A DNA stretch of 64,000 nt. It comes from a virus. The stretch lies in IMG/VR virus record IMGVR_UViG_3300047284_000516, positions 1 through 64,000 of that record; one strand, written 5' to 3'. Numbering within the stretch: position 1 is the stretch's first letter; the number at the start of each line of letters is the position of its first letter. A program made the translations under genes and the position numbers. The notes beneath the pieces are model-generated. The model searched no databases, was not told the DNA's origin, and saw only the letters and a program-made list of their open reading frames with translations. Below are positions 57,457 through 64,000 of this stretch, piece after piece.

Positions 57457-58566
57457 ATGGCCATCAGATTACCTTCTGATATTCCATTTTTCTATAGTCC
57501 ATATTATTGGCCTCAAGAGCTTCCAAAGCCAGAGGCTAATAAATTCTATCTTGCTGTCAATGGTTGTCATAATGGTTCAATAGTAATAGCCAAAGGTAGT
57601 ACAATTATTGAGCATCTAGAATTTGAAAGACTGCTGGGTATCAAAAACGTAGGTATAGCTGATTATCTTACCCCACCAAACAATCTCATCTTTCCTATAT
57701 GGAAACGGATTATGCAGTTCCTCATGAACAAGCATAACATAGAGCTCTTTGATATCTGTTTCTATAATGCCACCTACAACATACTGACGGACAAGAAGCA
57801 TTCAATACTTGATCTGATTCCCATTACACAAAGAATAGAGATACAGCATCACGTTGCTCATGCCATGGGTAGTCTCTACCAATCCCCATATAATGAAGCT
57901 TTATGTGTCACAGCAGATGGAGGTGGTAATGATGGTATATTCTATGTGTACAGGTGCTCTAAAGGTCACAATCCAAAGATGATTGTAGGAAGTCCATTAG
58001 ATTTAGGACTTACATATGCTGCACTGGCGCACTATCTAAAGGAAATAAAACAAAAAGATTGGTTGAACGGTAACTTAGAATATCCAGGTAAGTTGATGGG
58101 GTTAGCGGCATATGGTACTGTAGTACAGCAGTGGATCCCAGAAATTAGAAAGTATGTATGTAACAAACCGGGAATGAGAACATACTATGATTATCACGTA
58201 ATAGAGCAGCATATTGCGGAATTAGGAAAGCGGATAGGTATAACATTTGATAAAAACCGGAGAATAGAAGGTCAAATGTCATATGATCTAGCAGCTACAT
58301 TTCAGCATGTATTGGAGCAAGTGTTCATGGAGATAATTTCTCCAATTGTAGAATATCATCAACTTCCTGTTTGCTTTTCAGGTGGGGTTGCATTAAACGT
58401 GTTACTAAATACGAAGCTAGCAAAGGTTTGTGATTTGTTTGTTGGACCAGCTCCTAACGATAGTGGGATAGCTCTTGGTGCAATGCTTCATTTCATTAAA
58501 CCTCTGGAACCGTTTGACGGAACCTATAGTACTCTCGATCTACTAGATGATTACTTTTATAAATAA
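57457..58566 (+). CDS. Carbamoyltransferase paralogue lacking C-terminal domain
   Basis: A 369-residue protein paralogous to the N-terminal part of the preceding gene: LAVNGCHNGSIVIAKGS, the metal-site HHVAHAMGSLYQSPYNEAL, TADGGGNDGIFYV and LPVCFSGGVALNVLLNTKLA. It stops before the ARGRAEHGPRALGNRS domain that makes carbamoyl-AMP. The end (LDLLDDYFYK) overlaps a late promoter rather than showing a frameshift. It may depend on the full-length partner's second domain. One base separates the two genes. Confidence 0.85.
   Translation: MAIRLPSDIPFFYSPYYWPQELPKPEANKFYLAVNGCHNGSIVIAKGSTIIEHLEFERLLGIKNVGIADYLTPPNNLIFPIWKRIMQFLMNKHNIELFDICFYNATYNILTDKKHSILDLIPITQRIEIQHHVAHAMGSLYQSPYNEALCVTADGGGNDGIFYVYRCSKGHNPKMIVGSPLDLGLTYAALAHYLKEIKQKDWLNGNLEYPGKLMGLAAYGTVVQQWIPEIRKYVCNKPGMRTYYDYHVIEQHIAELGKRIGITFDKNRRIEGQMSYDLAATFQHVLEQVFMEIISPIVEYHQLPVCFSGGVALNVLLNTKLAKVCDLFVGPAPNDSGIALGAMLHFIKPLEPFDGTYSTLDLLDDYFYK
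58558..58565 (+). promoter_or_regulatory. T4-type late promoter at 58.6 kb
   Basis: Perfect TATAAATA, formed by the last codons and stop of the truncated carbamoyltransferase, 40 bases before the next ATG. It should start a late transcript of the following virion-type genes. Confidence 0.85.
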
Positions 58567-58605
58567 AGTTGCAGTAAGGCTACGGTAAACCTGCATGGAG
58601 AAAAC

Positions 58606-59637
58606 ATGGAGTCAACAGAAAAAAAAGTAGAACCTAAAAAGGTTGCTACCAAAAAGAAATCTACTAAGGATGATATCGTCCTTAACCCCACTTACAAATC
58701 AGAACTTTCTTCTGTGAATGAGCGAGTACTGTCAGTAGTACAACGTCTTCAGAGAGCAAGAAGCTTGAAAAGAAGAGAGCCCATTCTCCTTCTTAAAAAG
58801 CAAATAGCAAAGTTCAGACCTCATACAAAAAAACAACTAAAATTAAAAGCTTCGCAGATTGCAAAGAGCGCAGTTAGAGCTCGCTTTGCAGGATCGAGAG
58901 GTAAATCATACAGCACTCTTTCACTTGCTGATAGAGCAAGTGTTGATCGCCTAGTAGAGCCAAAAAAACAACTGGTAAGTCTTATCAAGCAACGCCTTGC
59001 TCCAAAACTCAGAGCTGCAGATATGAAGCGTCTATCTGCTGTACGATCTGGAAAACCAGCAAAAGGCATTAAAGCGTATATTAGCGGAACCATTAGTCAA
59101 TCATATGAACCAAAGCTTCTGGATTCACTGTTTGAGAAATCAGAAGCTTCAGGAATTCCTTTTGAGTTTTTAGAAGAAGTATTCCTACGTGAAATGTATT
59201 CGTCTAATGATCAGGAAGTAGCGTTCAACAGAGTAAACTCCTTCATTAGAATGGGCAAATCATATTTGGAAACAGATGTTGATCTGGCAGAAAAACTAAG
59301 GGAGTTTACAGTTAAAGAAGAAGTGACGATAGAGAAACAATACTTCTTTGTCGAAGATGAGGAAATTGGAATGGCAGACTTCAATCAGTTCAGTGAAGCA
59401 ACCTACCAAGGAAGAGAAGTATCTCTCAACAAACCTTCTGCTGGAGATGTAAAAAAATCTAAAGTATTTGTTCGTCATCCAGAAACTGGTAATGTTGTTA
59501 AAGTTAATTTTGGTGATAAGAATATGACGATTAAGAAGGACAATCCAGCAAGACGTAGATCGTTTAGAGCTCGCCACAACTGCGATAATCCTGGTCCCAA
59601 ACATAAAGCACGGTATTGGTCGTGCAAGGCATGGTAA
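58606..59637 (+). CDS. Conserved late protein, probably virion-associated
   Basis: A 343-residue basic protein. Residues 35-160 form helices rich in Arg/Lys (VLSVVQRLQRARSLKRREPI, YSTLSLADRASVDRLVEPKK). The C-terminal 75 residues (KVFVRHPETGNVVKVNFGD, RRSFRARHNCDNPGPKHKAR, ending YWSCKAW) form a conserved domain that I recall from cyanophage-like myophages, with two Cys and two His that might bind metal. A late promoter and GGAG precede it. Function unknown; a DNA-contacting capsid or core role is plausible. Confidence 0.75.
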   Translation: MESTEKKVEPKKVATKKKSTKDDIVLNPTYKSELSSVNERVLSVVQRLQRARSLKRREPILLLKKQIAKFRPHTKKQLKLKASQIAKSAVRARFAGSRGKSYSTLSLADRASVDRLVEPKKQLVSLIKQRLAPKLRAADMKRLSAVRSGKPAKGIKAYISGTISQSYEPKLLDSLFEKSEASGIPFEFLEEVFLREMYSSNDQEVAFNRVNSFIRMGKSYLETDVDLAEKLREFTVKEEVTIEKQYFFVEDEEIGMADFNQFSEATYQGREVSLNKPSAGDVKKSKVFVRHPETGNVVKVNFGDKNMTIKKDNPARRRSFRARHNCDNPGPKHKARYWSCKAW

Positions 59638-59640
59638 AAA

Positions 59641-60027
59641 ATGGCTCAAAAACATATTCTTAAGCTAACGGAAACAGAAGCAGTATTGAAGTGCTACATT
59701 ACCAACCCAGCTGGAGGTACTATTGATATTAGTCTGCAAACAGATCTAACTGGAGACGATGAGACGTTTATAGGTGATCCAATTGTAACAATTCAAGAAA
59801 TATTTTGGGGTGCTAAGAAGGATAAGCAGATTGATCTCACTCGAATCGTTCCTTCTGATCCAACTGGAGTTCATGGTCACTATTATCTTACAAATTCTGG
59901 ATCCTATGATTTTGTAGGATTTGTGGATAGCACCTATGCTAGTAAAGACATCAGAATAATTGGCGATGGAGCATTCCATGTCATTATCAAGCTTCGTAAA
60001 GTTCAAGGTTGGTCACATAATAATTAA
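59641..60027 (+). CDS. Conserved beta-rich late protein
   Basis: A 128-residue protein, MAQKHILKLTETEAVLKCYI, of mostly beta strands (GTIDISLQTDL, IVTIQEIFWGAKK, GSYDFVGFVDSTY, HVIIKLRKVQGWSHN). It follows the preceding gene by three bases and belongs to the late block. Similar proteins occur in marine T4-like phages in the same place. A small structural or decoration protein is likely by context. Confidence 0.7.
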   Translation: MAQKHILKLTETEAVLKCYITNPAGGTIDISLQTDLTGDDETFIGDPIVTIQEIFWGAKKDKQIDLTRIVPSDPTGVHGHYYLTNSGSYDFVGFVDSTYASKDIRIIGDGAFHVIIKLRKVQGWSHNN

Positions 60028-60028
60028 C

Positions 60029-60036
60029 TCTAAATA
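60029..60036 (+). promoter_or_regulatory. Possible variant late promoter
   Basis: TCTAAATA matches the late consensus TATAAATA in seven of eight bases and lies in a 32-base gap, 23 bases before the ATG at 60060 with GGAG between. Weaker than the perfect copies. Confidence 0.4.
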
Positions 60037-60059
60037 CTAAAACCACAAAGGAGAAGTAA

Positions 60060-60929
60060 ATGATCAAAGATATTCCCCCAGGTCTCGCTCACACAGTTAG
60101 AGACATCCTCAAGCAATCTACCGAAAAGTTCTTAGAGCAAAAGGCCGATGAGCAAGCTCGTTTGGCTGCTATTAGAGAGGGTAAGGCTCACACTGTTCCT
60201 ACAACCGACAAAGAAAAAAAACTAGCTGCGCTTGCTGAACCCAAAGATAAAATCACCCATGCTGATGTTATGGTTGGTCGTGGCGTTAAAAGGGAAGAAG
60301 TTGAAGAGCTTGATGAATTATCAAAAGATACATTAACAAATTATAAAGATAGAGCAACCAAAGTCGCAAAACAATTAAAATGGGCTGCTCATTATAATTC
60401 TGGTGATGACTGGGAGGCAGCAGATAAATCGTATGATAAGCACCTCAAGCGTATGAAAGGTGTTAAAGCAGCAACAGCAAGACTTGCTAAAGAAGAAGTT
60501 GAAGAGATTGATGAAGCTGGTAACAAAATGTTCCCAGGTACACCAGAGTATGAGAAGAAGTTTGGTAAAGTTCCTCAGGAAATGAAAGCTGGCGAAAAGA
60601 AAAAGACATCTCAGGGTGAAATGAAGAAGACGGAGAAGGGTGTCCAGCATACACGTGCCTACGAAGAAGCAGAGGCTACTGAAGCTAATGTTGAGGAAGA
60701 GACCGATACACCAGGTAACTCGACACACCAATGCGCTGTTCATGTCAAACATGCAACATTTGGTGAAGGAAAGACACTATTCAGTCAGCATGCAGAACCC
60801 GATTGGAATGCTAATGGATATATTTCGTGGTACGATGTTATGTTTGAAGAGGGAATCAAGCGCGTAGAGACAACGGATCTGGACATCCTAGTCTCTGAAT
60901 CGCACATGAGTCATAAGAAAAAGAAATAA
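60060..60929 (+). CDS. Lys/Glu-rich late protein with conserved C-terminal domain
   Basis: A 289-residue hydrophilic protein. Residues 1-210 are low complexity and helical, with repeated acidic modules EEVEELDELSKDTL (near 80) and EEVEEIDEAGNKM (near 142), then FPGTPEYEKKFGKVP. The C-terminal 60 residues (HQCAVHVKHATFGEGKTLFS, DWNANGYISWYDVMFEEGI) form a compact domain. The repeat-plus-domain layout resembles phage proteins of unknown role that may be internal or decoration proteins. Confidence 0.72.
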   Translation: MIKDIPPGLAHTVRDILKQSTEKFLEQKADEQARLAAIREGKAHTVPTTDKEKKLAALAEPKDKITHADVMVGRGVKREEVEELDELSKDTLTNYKDRATKVAKQLKWAAHYNSGDDWEAADKSYDKHLKRMKGVKAATARLAKEEVEEIDEAGNKMFPGTPEYEKKFGKVPQEMKAGEKKKTSQGEMKKTEKGVQHTRAYEEAEATEANVEEETDTPGNSTHQCAVHVKHATFGEGKTLFSQHAEPDWNANGYISWYDVMFEEGIKRVETTDLDILVSESHMSHKKKK

Positions 60930-60945
60930 AATTCAGGAGCTCTAA

Positions 60946-61629
60946 ATGAGTAAACCATTTGGGTACGAAAAGTTTGTAAAGAATTACCAAAAGATCACTG
61001 GTAAGACGCCTGACCAGCGTGTGAAGGAGTTGGACGACTTTCAGAAAAAACTAGCCCAACAAAAAGCTGAGTTCGAAGCAAGACATGCTAAGAGTGAGCT
61101 TAAAGAATCCTATAATGATAATGACCTTTATTCTATCCATAAGGATACTAAAAAAGTAAAACATCTAGGCAACCCTTATCGTAACCCTGCTGCTAAGATG
61201 CACAAACAAAAACATGAAGCAGAAGGTCATAAGGTCGTAACTGGCAACGATCTTAACATGAAGAGAGTGTCATTTTCTGAAGAGAAGATGAAAGGTGAAG
61301 ATCCTTGCTGGAAAGACTATGAGATGGTTGGCCACAAAATGAAGAACGGTAAGAAAGTTCCTAACTGTGTTCCAAAAGAGGAAACCTCGATGATTAAATT
61401 TAAATCCCATCTAAAAATAGAAGAGGCTGTTAGTTCTATTGAAAAAGCATTGCAGGATACTCCAAAAGGTCTTGAAATACACATGAAGCACAAGGAGACA
61501 GGTAAGATACAAAAGACTACTTTCCTGGGTACCCATAGTGCTGTTAAGGCTGCACATGATCACATTAAGCAAATGGGCAAGAAGGGTTATGAGTTCCATT
61601 CTCATAAACTAATCGAAGAAGCAGAATAA
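60946..61629 (+). CDS. Late-block protein with Cys-containing phage motif
   Basis: A 227-residue protein, MSKPFGYEKFVKNYQKITGK. It contains DPCWKDYEMVGHKMKNGKKV followed by PNCVPKE near residues 122-145, a short motif that recurs in many phage proteins and often sits at domain joints. The C-terminal part (EIHMKHKETGKIQKTTFLGT) resembles a beta-hairpin domain. GGAG lies upstream. Function unknown. Confidence 0.7.
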   Translation: MSKPFGYEKFVKNYQKITGKTPDQRVKELDDFQKKLAQQKAEFEARHAKSELKESYNDNDLYSIHKDTKKVKHLGNPYRNPAAKMHKQKHEAEGHKVVTGNDLNMKRVSFSEEKMKGEDPCWKDYEMVGHKMKNGKKVPNCVPKEETSMIKFKSHLKIEEAVSSIEKALQDTPKGLEIHMKHKETGKIQKTTFLGTHSAVKAAHDHIKQMGKKGYEFHSHKLIEEAE

Positions 61630-61630
61630 A

Positions 61631-61948
61631 ATGCCAATAAAAGCGGGTAATGTCAAGGTTGGTACTAATAAGGAGCTGGAACATGAGCAGCCTCCTGAGC
61701 CAATCAATCGATCTAGTATAAGAGCTGGATCAATTGTTAGGAGAGCTCCCAAAGAAGTTGCTCCCCCTCCCGCTGAGCAGCCTCCAGTACCTCAACCAAC
61801 AATTAGACCTGGACCTCCTCCAAAACCTAAACGTGTGCGGAGCGTAGCAGCAGATCCTAGAGAGGCGGTATTGGTAGTGAACGGTAAACAAATGAAGATT
61901 GGTAAGAAATCTAAATACCTACTCGACATGCTTTCATTGGATGAATAA
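61631..61948 (+). CDS. Proline-rich small protein
   Basis: A 105-residue protein. The centre is Pro-rich (PPPAEQPPVPQPTIRPGPPP) and the C-terminus ends with EAVLVVNGKQMKIGKKSKYL and LDMLSLDE, probably a small beta hairpin. The disordered, basic-proline make-up suggests a linker or virion-internal peptide. One base separates it from the preceding stop and no strong ribosome site is seen, so it may be translationally coupled. Confidence 0.62.
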   Translation: MPIKAGNVKVGTNKELEHEQPPEPINRSSIRAGSIVRRAPKEVAPPPAEQPPVPQPTIRPGPPPKPKRVRSVAADPREAVLVVNGKQMKIGKKSKYLLDMLSLDE

Positions 61949-61968
61949 CTTTTTAAAGGAGCAAAAAA

Positions 61969-62289
61969 ATGGCACTATGGGGTAAAAACGATCAATACAG
62001 TGATGCACCTAAGTTTGTAGTAGATGCAGCTACTGGACAAGATGGACAGGATCAATTTGGTAACACAGTATTTGGTGTAGACACAACAGAAGCTGGTGTT
62101 ACACCTGTTACCCATGCTGGATGGGTAAGACGGGTGGAAGGTACTGGAGGTCGTGCTGGTCGTATTCAGTATGAGACTCTCGTAGCTACTGGAACTATTG
62201 CTGGGGATGCTACAGGTGGTGCAGGTAACACAACAGCTACAGCTAATAGCACTGGTACAGCTGACGATACATTATTCCCTGATTCCTAA
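61969..62289 (+). CDS. Conserved small structural-type protein
   Basis: A 106-residue protein, MALWGKNDQYSDAPKFVVDA, with HAGWVRRVEGTGGRAGRIQY near the middle and a Thr/Gly/Ala-rich end. The opening ALWGK-x-D and the GWV-RR block are familiar from small structural proteins of T4-like cyanophages, where they are often annotated as virion proteins. Good ribosome site (AAAGGAG). Confidence 0.72.
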   Translation: MALWGKNDQYSDAPKFVVDAATGQDGQDQFGNTVFGVDTTEAGVTPVTHAGWVRRVEGTGGRAGRIQYETLVATGTIAGDATGGAGNTTATANSTGTADDTLFPDS

Positions 62290-62291
62290 TT

Positions 62292-62612
62292 ATGGCTGAT
62301 AGAGCAAAAAAGATTTCTGAGCTTACGTCTCTGGCTGCTGCGGCTACTAATGATGTTGTAATCATTCTAGACTCGTCAGAGTCGGAGACTAAGTCTATAT
62401 CTGTTGCTTCGTTGTTTGGCAGTGTCCCATCTAATACCACATTTGGTAACGCCGCTATCGTTTCTGCTAACACACTCGTTGTAAGAAACAAAACAACCCC
62501 AGCAAATAATTCGGTTACTGTGACTGAGGGAACAATTTTTTATGATGAAAACTATCTCTATGTTGCAATAGCTAACAATACCATTAGACGAGTGGCACTG
62601 AGTACATTTTAA
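62292..62612 (+). CDS. Phage structural-type protein (fibre or decoration)
   Basis: A 106-residue protein: MADRAKKISELTSLAAAATN, VVIILDSSESETKSISVASL, then a beta end VTEGTIFYDENYLYVAIANN and RRVALSTF. The KISELT-x-L-A-A opening is widespread in phage tail-fibre and structural proteins, where it precedes receptor or head-binding parts. It lies two bases after the previous gene and overlaps the next by one base. Confidence 0.72.
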   Translation: MADRAKKISELTSLAAAATNDVVIILDSSESETKSISVASLFGSVPSNTTFGNAAIVSANTLVVRNKTTPANNSVTVTEGTIFYDENYLYVAIANNTIRRVALSTF

Positions 62613-63004
62613 TGCACGACAAACTTGACGAAACAAATTTTTTATTGTATGCAGCAAAGCACTATGATAATCCTCAGTATTTTGATACTGTTGAGTTTTA
62701 TGAAGACCTTAGCAGATTTAAATACATTAAGAGGTTATTAAACAAGTATGAGGAAACTGGGGATCTTAAGGAACGTTTAATTATTAATCATCTAGTGGTT
62801 TTATACAATGTGTTTGGTGCGGAGGCATGTACTCGTTTGCTTTTTCTTAAATTGAATGATCAGCTGCATCTGATAAAGCCCTTTTTGTTGATGATGGGAA
62901 CGCTTCCAAATGTAGTAAGAAATATAGGTTTAACTGGTAGTGACATAACAACAGATGATATAGTTTCAGATACAACCATAGAAGAGATACTAAGACAATT
63001 ATGA
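62612..63004 (+). CDS. Conserved phage protein (DUF7207-like)
   Basis: A 130-residue helical protein: NFLLYAAKHYDNPQYFDTVE, FYEDLSRFKYIKRLLNKYEE and RLIINHLVVLYNVFGAEACT. I recognise this as a family found in most cyanophage-like T4 relatives, without known function. Its start and stop overlap both neighbours (TAATG, ATGA), marking a coupled set of three. Confidence 0.75.
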   Translation: MHDKLDETNFLLYAAKHYDNPQYFDTVEFYEDLSRFKYIKRLLNKYEETGDLKERLIINHLVVLYNVFGAEACTRLLFLKLNDQLHLIKPFLLMMGTLPNVVRNIGLTGSDITTDDIVSDTTIEEILRQL

Positions 63005-63501
63005 TCGATCCTAAATTAGATTCCCATTATGTTCATATGATGCTACAAAGGCTATCTACTCCCTTTAAGGATTGGCCAGCATATCAAATGGGTATTATTG
63101 ATATCAAAGGCAATATTCTAAAGGAGCGTGACGAACTGTCGGATGAGCAGCTAAAGAATTGGACATTATTGGATCTCCTTGCTTGTAATTTAAGAAGAGA
63201 TCTTTATAAAGTAGCTGGAGCAAAACAAAAATTATCGTCTATGCAAATGGCCCTCAGCTATTTAAAACAAACAACAACCAAGGCAGCATCATCAGAAGTG
63301 GGATTGAAAAGACAGCAAGGACAACTCTTCAAATTCACTAAATACAACCCAGTGAAAGAAGATATTGCTAATGCAGTAGGAGGAGGTAATGTGGCAGGAT
63401 TGGGTGTTGGTCCACAAGGTGAACCTCCAGTTTCAAAGGCAGCACTAATAAAAAGATCAATCCTCAATAAAAAGAAAAAGAACAATGGGGAAACAAAATA
63501 G
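63001..63501 (+). CDS. Conserved late protein with Gly-rich C-terminus
   Basis: A 166-residue protein. Residues 1-100 are mixed helix (MIDPKLDSHYVHMMLQRLST, SMQMALSYLKQTTTKAASSE). The C-terminal NAVGGGNVAGLGVGPQGEPP is a motif I recall from several proteins of T4-like marine phages, perhaps a recognition or protease-cut linker. The end is Lys-rich. Function unknown. ATGA overlap with the preceding gene. Confidence 0.72.
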   Translation: MIDPKLDSHYVHMMLQRLSTPFKDWPAYQMGIIDIKGNILKERDELSDEQLKNWTLLDLLACNLRRDLYKVAGAKQKLSSMQMALSYLKQTTTKAASSEVGLKRQQGQLFKFTKYNPVKEDIANAVGGGNVAGLGVGPQGEPPVSKAALIKRSILNKKKKNNGETK

Positions 63502-63922
63502 TAGTGAGTCGTGGATAAATCGTAAATGGCGTCCAGCTATGGGCTGGATGTACATGACGGTTTGCATCTTTGACTTTATCTTATTTCCAATTATGTTTAC
63601 AATAGTGCAGTTTTGGGAGTTCGAAGCTGCTAATGATGCATTTCGCCAATGGGAACCTATCACCATGACTGGTGCAGGTCTCTTTCATTTAGCGATGGGT
63701 GCTGTGCTTGGCATTACAGCATGGTCGAGAGGTCAGGAAAAGATGACCTCGTCTTCGTTTGGACCTATGGGAATGGGTATGTCTCATAATCATTCATATA
63801 ACAATGAGTATGTAAGTCAAACCCCAATTAAAAACAATAAACCCAAACATCAACCAAGACCTTCTCGCGACGATGATGATGAGGAAGCTGGGTTTGATCG
63901 CTTTGGGAACCCAATAGATTAA
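63485..63922 (+). CDS. Holin-like membrane protein
   Basis: A 145-residue protein with NRKWRPAMGWMYMTVCIFDF near the start, the signature of the three-helix holin family linked to phage and gene-transfer-agent release. Hydrophobic segments lie at about residues 17-45 and 60-80 (GAGLFHLAMGAVLGITAW). The tail is Met/His/Asp rich and acidic (SRDDDDEEAGFD). It could release the GH19 endolysin at 32904. It overlaps the previous gene by 17 bases. Confidence 0.8.
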   Translation: MGKQNSSESWINRKWRPAMGWMYMTVCIFDFILFPIMFTIVQFWEFEAANDAFRQWEPITMTGAGLFHLAMGAVLGITAWSRGQEKMTSSSFGPMGMGMSHNHSYNNEYVSQTPIKNNKPKHQPRPSRDDDDEEAGFDRFGNPID

Positions 63923-63934
63923 AGGAAGATACAT

Positions 63935-64000
63935 ATGGAACAATTCGACACAATAGCGAGGATAGCCGTGTTAGAAAATGAAGTTAAAAACATTGCCAAG
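63935..64000 (+). CDS. Start of a further gene (partial)
   Basis: An ATG at 63935 with AAAGGAAG upstream opens a frame to the window end, MEQFDTIARIAVLENEVKN and three more residues. The heptad-like pattern suggests a coiled coil. Such short coiled-coil proteins often follow holin genes as accessory lysis or spanin-type proteins, which is only a guess here. Confidence 0.55.
   Translation, partial: MEQFDTIARIAVLENEVKNIAK

Noticed and set aside
1-64000. CRISPR arrays, insertion sequences or integrase/attachment sites
   Set aside because: I saw no regularly spaced repeats, transposase, integrase or terminal inverted repeats; the only mobile gene is the HNH endonuclease.
1-64000. Cyanophage origin
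   Set aside because: Core gene style is cyanophage-like, but no psbA, psbD, hli, cp12 or similar host-photosynthesis gene is seen, so the host stays open.

Overview
The window is a 64 kb piece of a large T4-like (tevenvirus-type) myophage genome. The evidence is an almost unbroken T4 core: head and tail genes 13, 14, 15, 16, 17, 18, 19, 20, 67-like, 21, 22 and 23, recombination genes uvsY, uvsW, uvsX, 46 and 47, replication genes 43, 44, 45, 62 and 41, the translational repressor regA, and the late sigma factor 55. Several perfect T4-type late promoters (TATAAATA) sit before structural genes. All genes but one are on the plus strand, tightly packed and often joined by ATGA or TAATG overlaps. 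Base composition is moderately AT-rich. Gene order (23, a tail protein, uvsY, uvsW, 55, 47, 46) and many small accessory genes resemble marine, cyanophage-like and rhizobial T4 relatives. No photosynthesis gene is present and the host cannot be fixed from the sequence. The intact tRNAs suggest a host richer in GC than the phage.

Layout. 1-13.9 kb: a lectin-like structural gene, then the neck, terminase, sheath, tube, portal, prohead and major capsid operon. 13.9-20.7 kb: a tail protein, recombination genes, the late sigma factor and a peptide deformylase. 20.7-26.8 kb: a 7-deazaguanine cluster (QueE, a phosphoribosyltransferase, QueD-like, a GT25-like glycosyltransferase, FolE, a second T-fold-like protein, a DpdA-like DNA transglycosylase, a dNMP kinase and a dUTPase/dCTP deaminase-like protein). 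An HNH homing endonuclease has entered it on the minus strand. 26.8-40.3 kb: replisome genes with dCMP deaminase, Hsp20, a GH19 endolysin, membrane proteins and 2OG-Fe(II) oxygenases. 40.3-47 kb: metalloprotease, paired glycosyltransferase-like genes, a tRNA region with a strange split tRNA, and an ahpC-aldolase-ahpD operon. 47-58.6 kb: a sugar-tailoring island (glycosyltransferases, methyltransferases, oxygenases, an RNA-ligase/nucleotidyltransferase fusion and two carbamoyltransferases). 58.6-64 kb: a late-promoter-led block of small, probably virion-associated proteins and a holin.

How the parts work together. FolE, QueD and QueE would turn GTP into 7-carboxy-7-deazaguanine, and the DpdA-like enzyme would exchange it for guanine in phage DNA, probably against host restriction. 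No QueC is seen here, so either preQ0 is completed elsewhere or the carboxy base itself is inserted. Gene 55 protein would read the TATAAATA promoters of the head, tail and 58.6 kb blocks. AhpC and AhpD carry the cysteine patterns of the Mycobacterium-type pair and could form a complete peroxidase in infected cells. The five intact tRNAs all decode codons ending in A, matching the phage's own codon habits.
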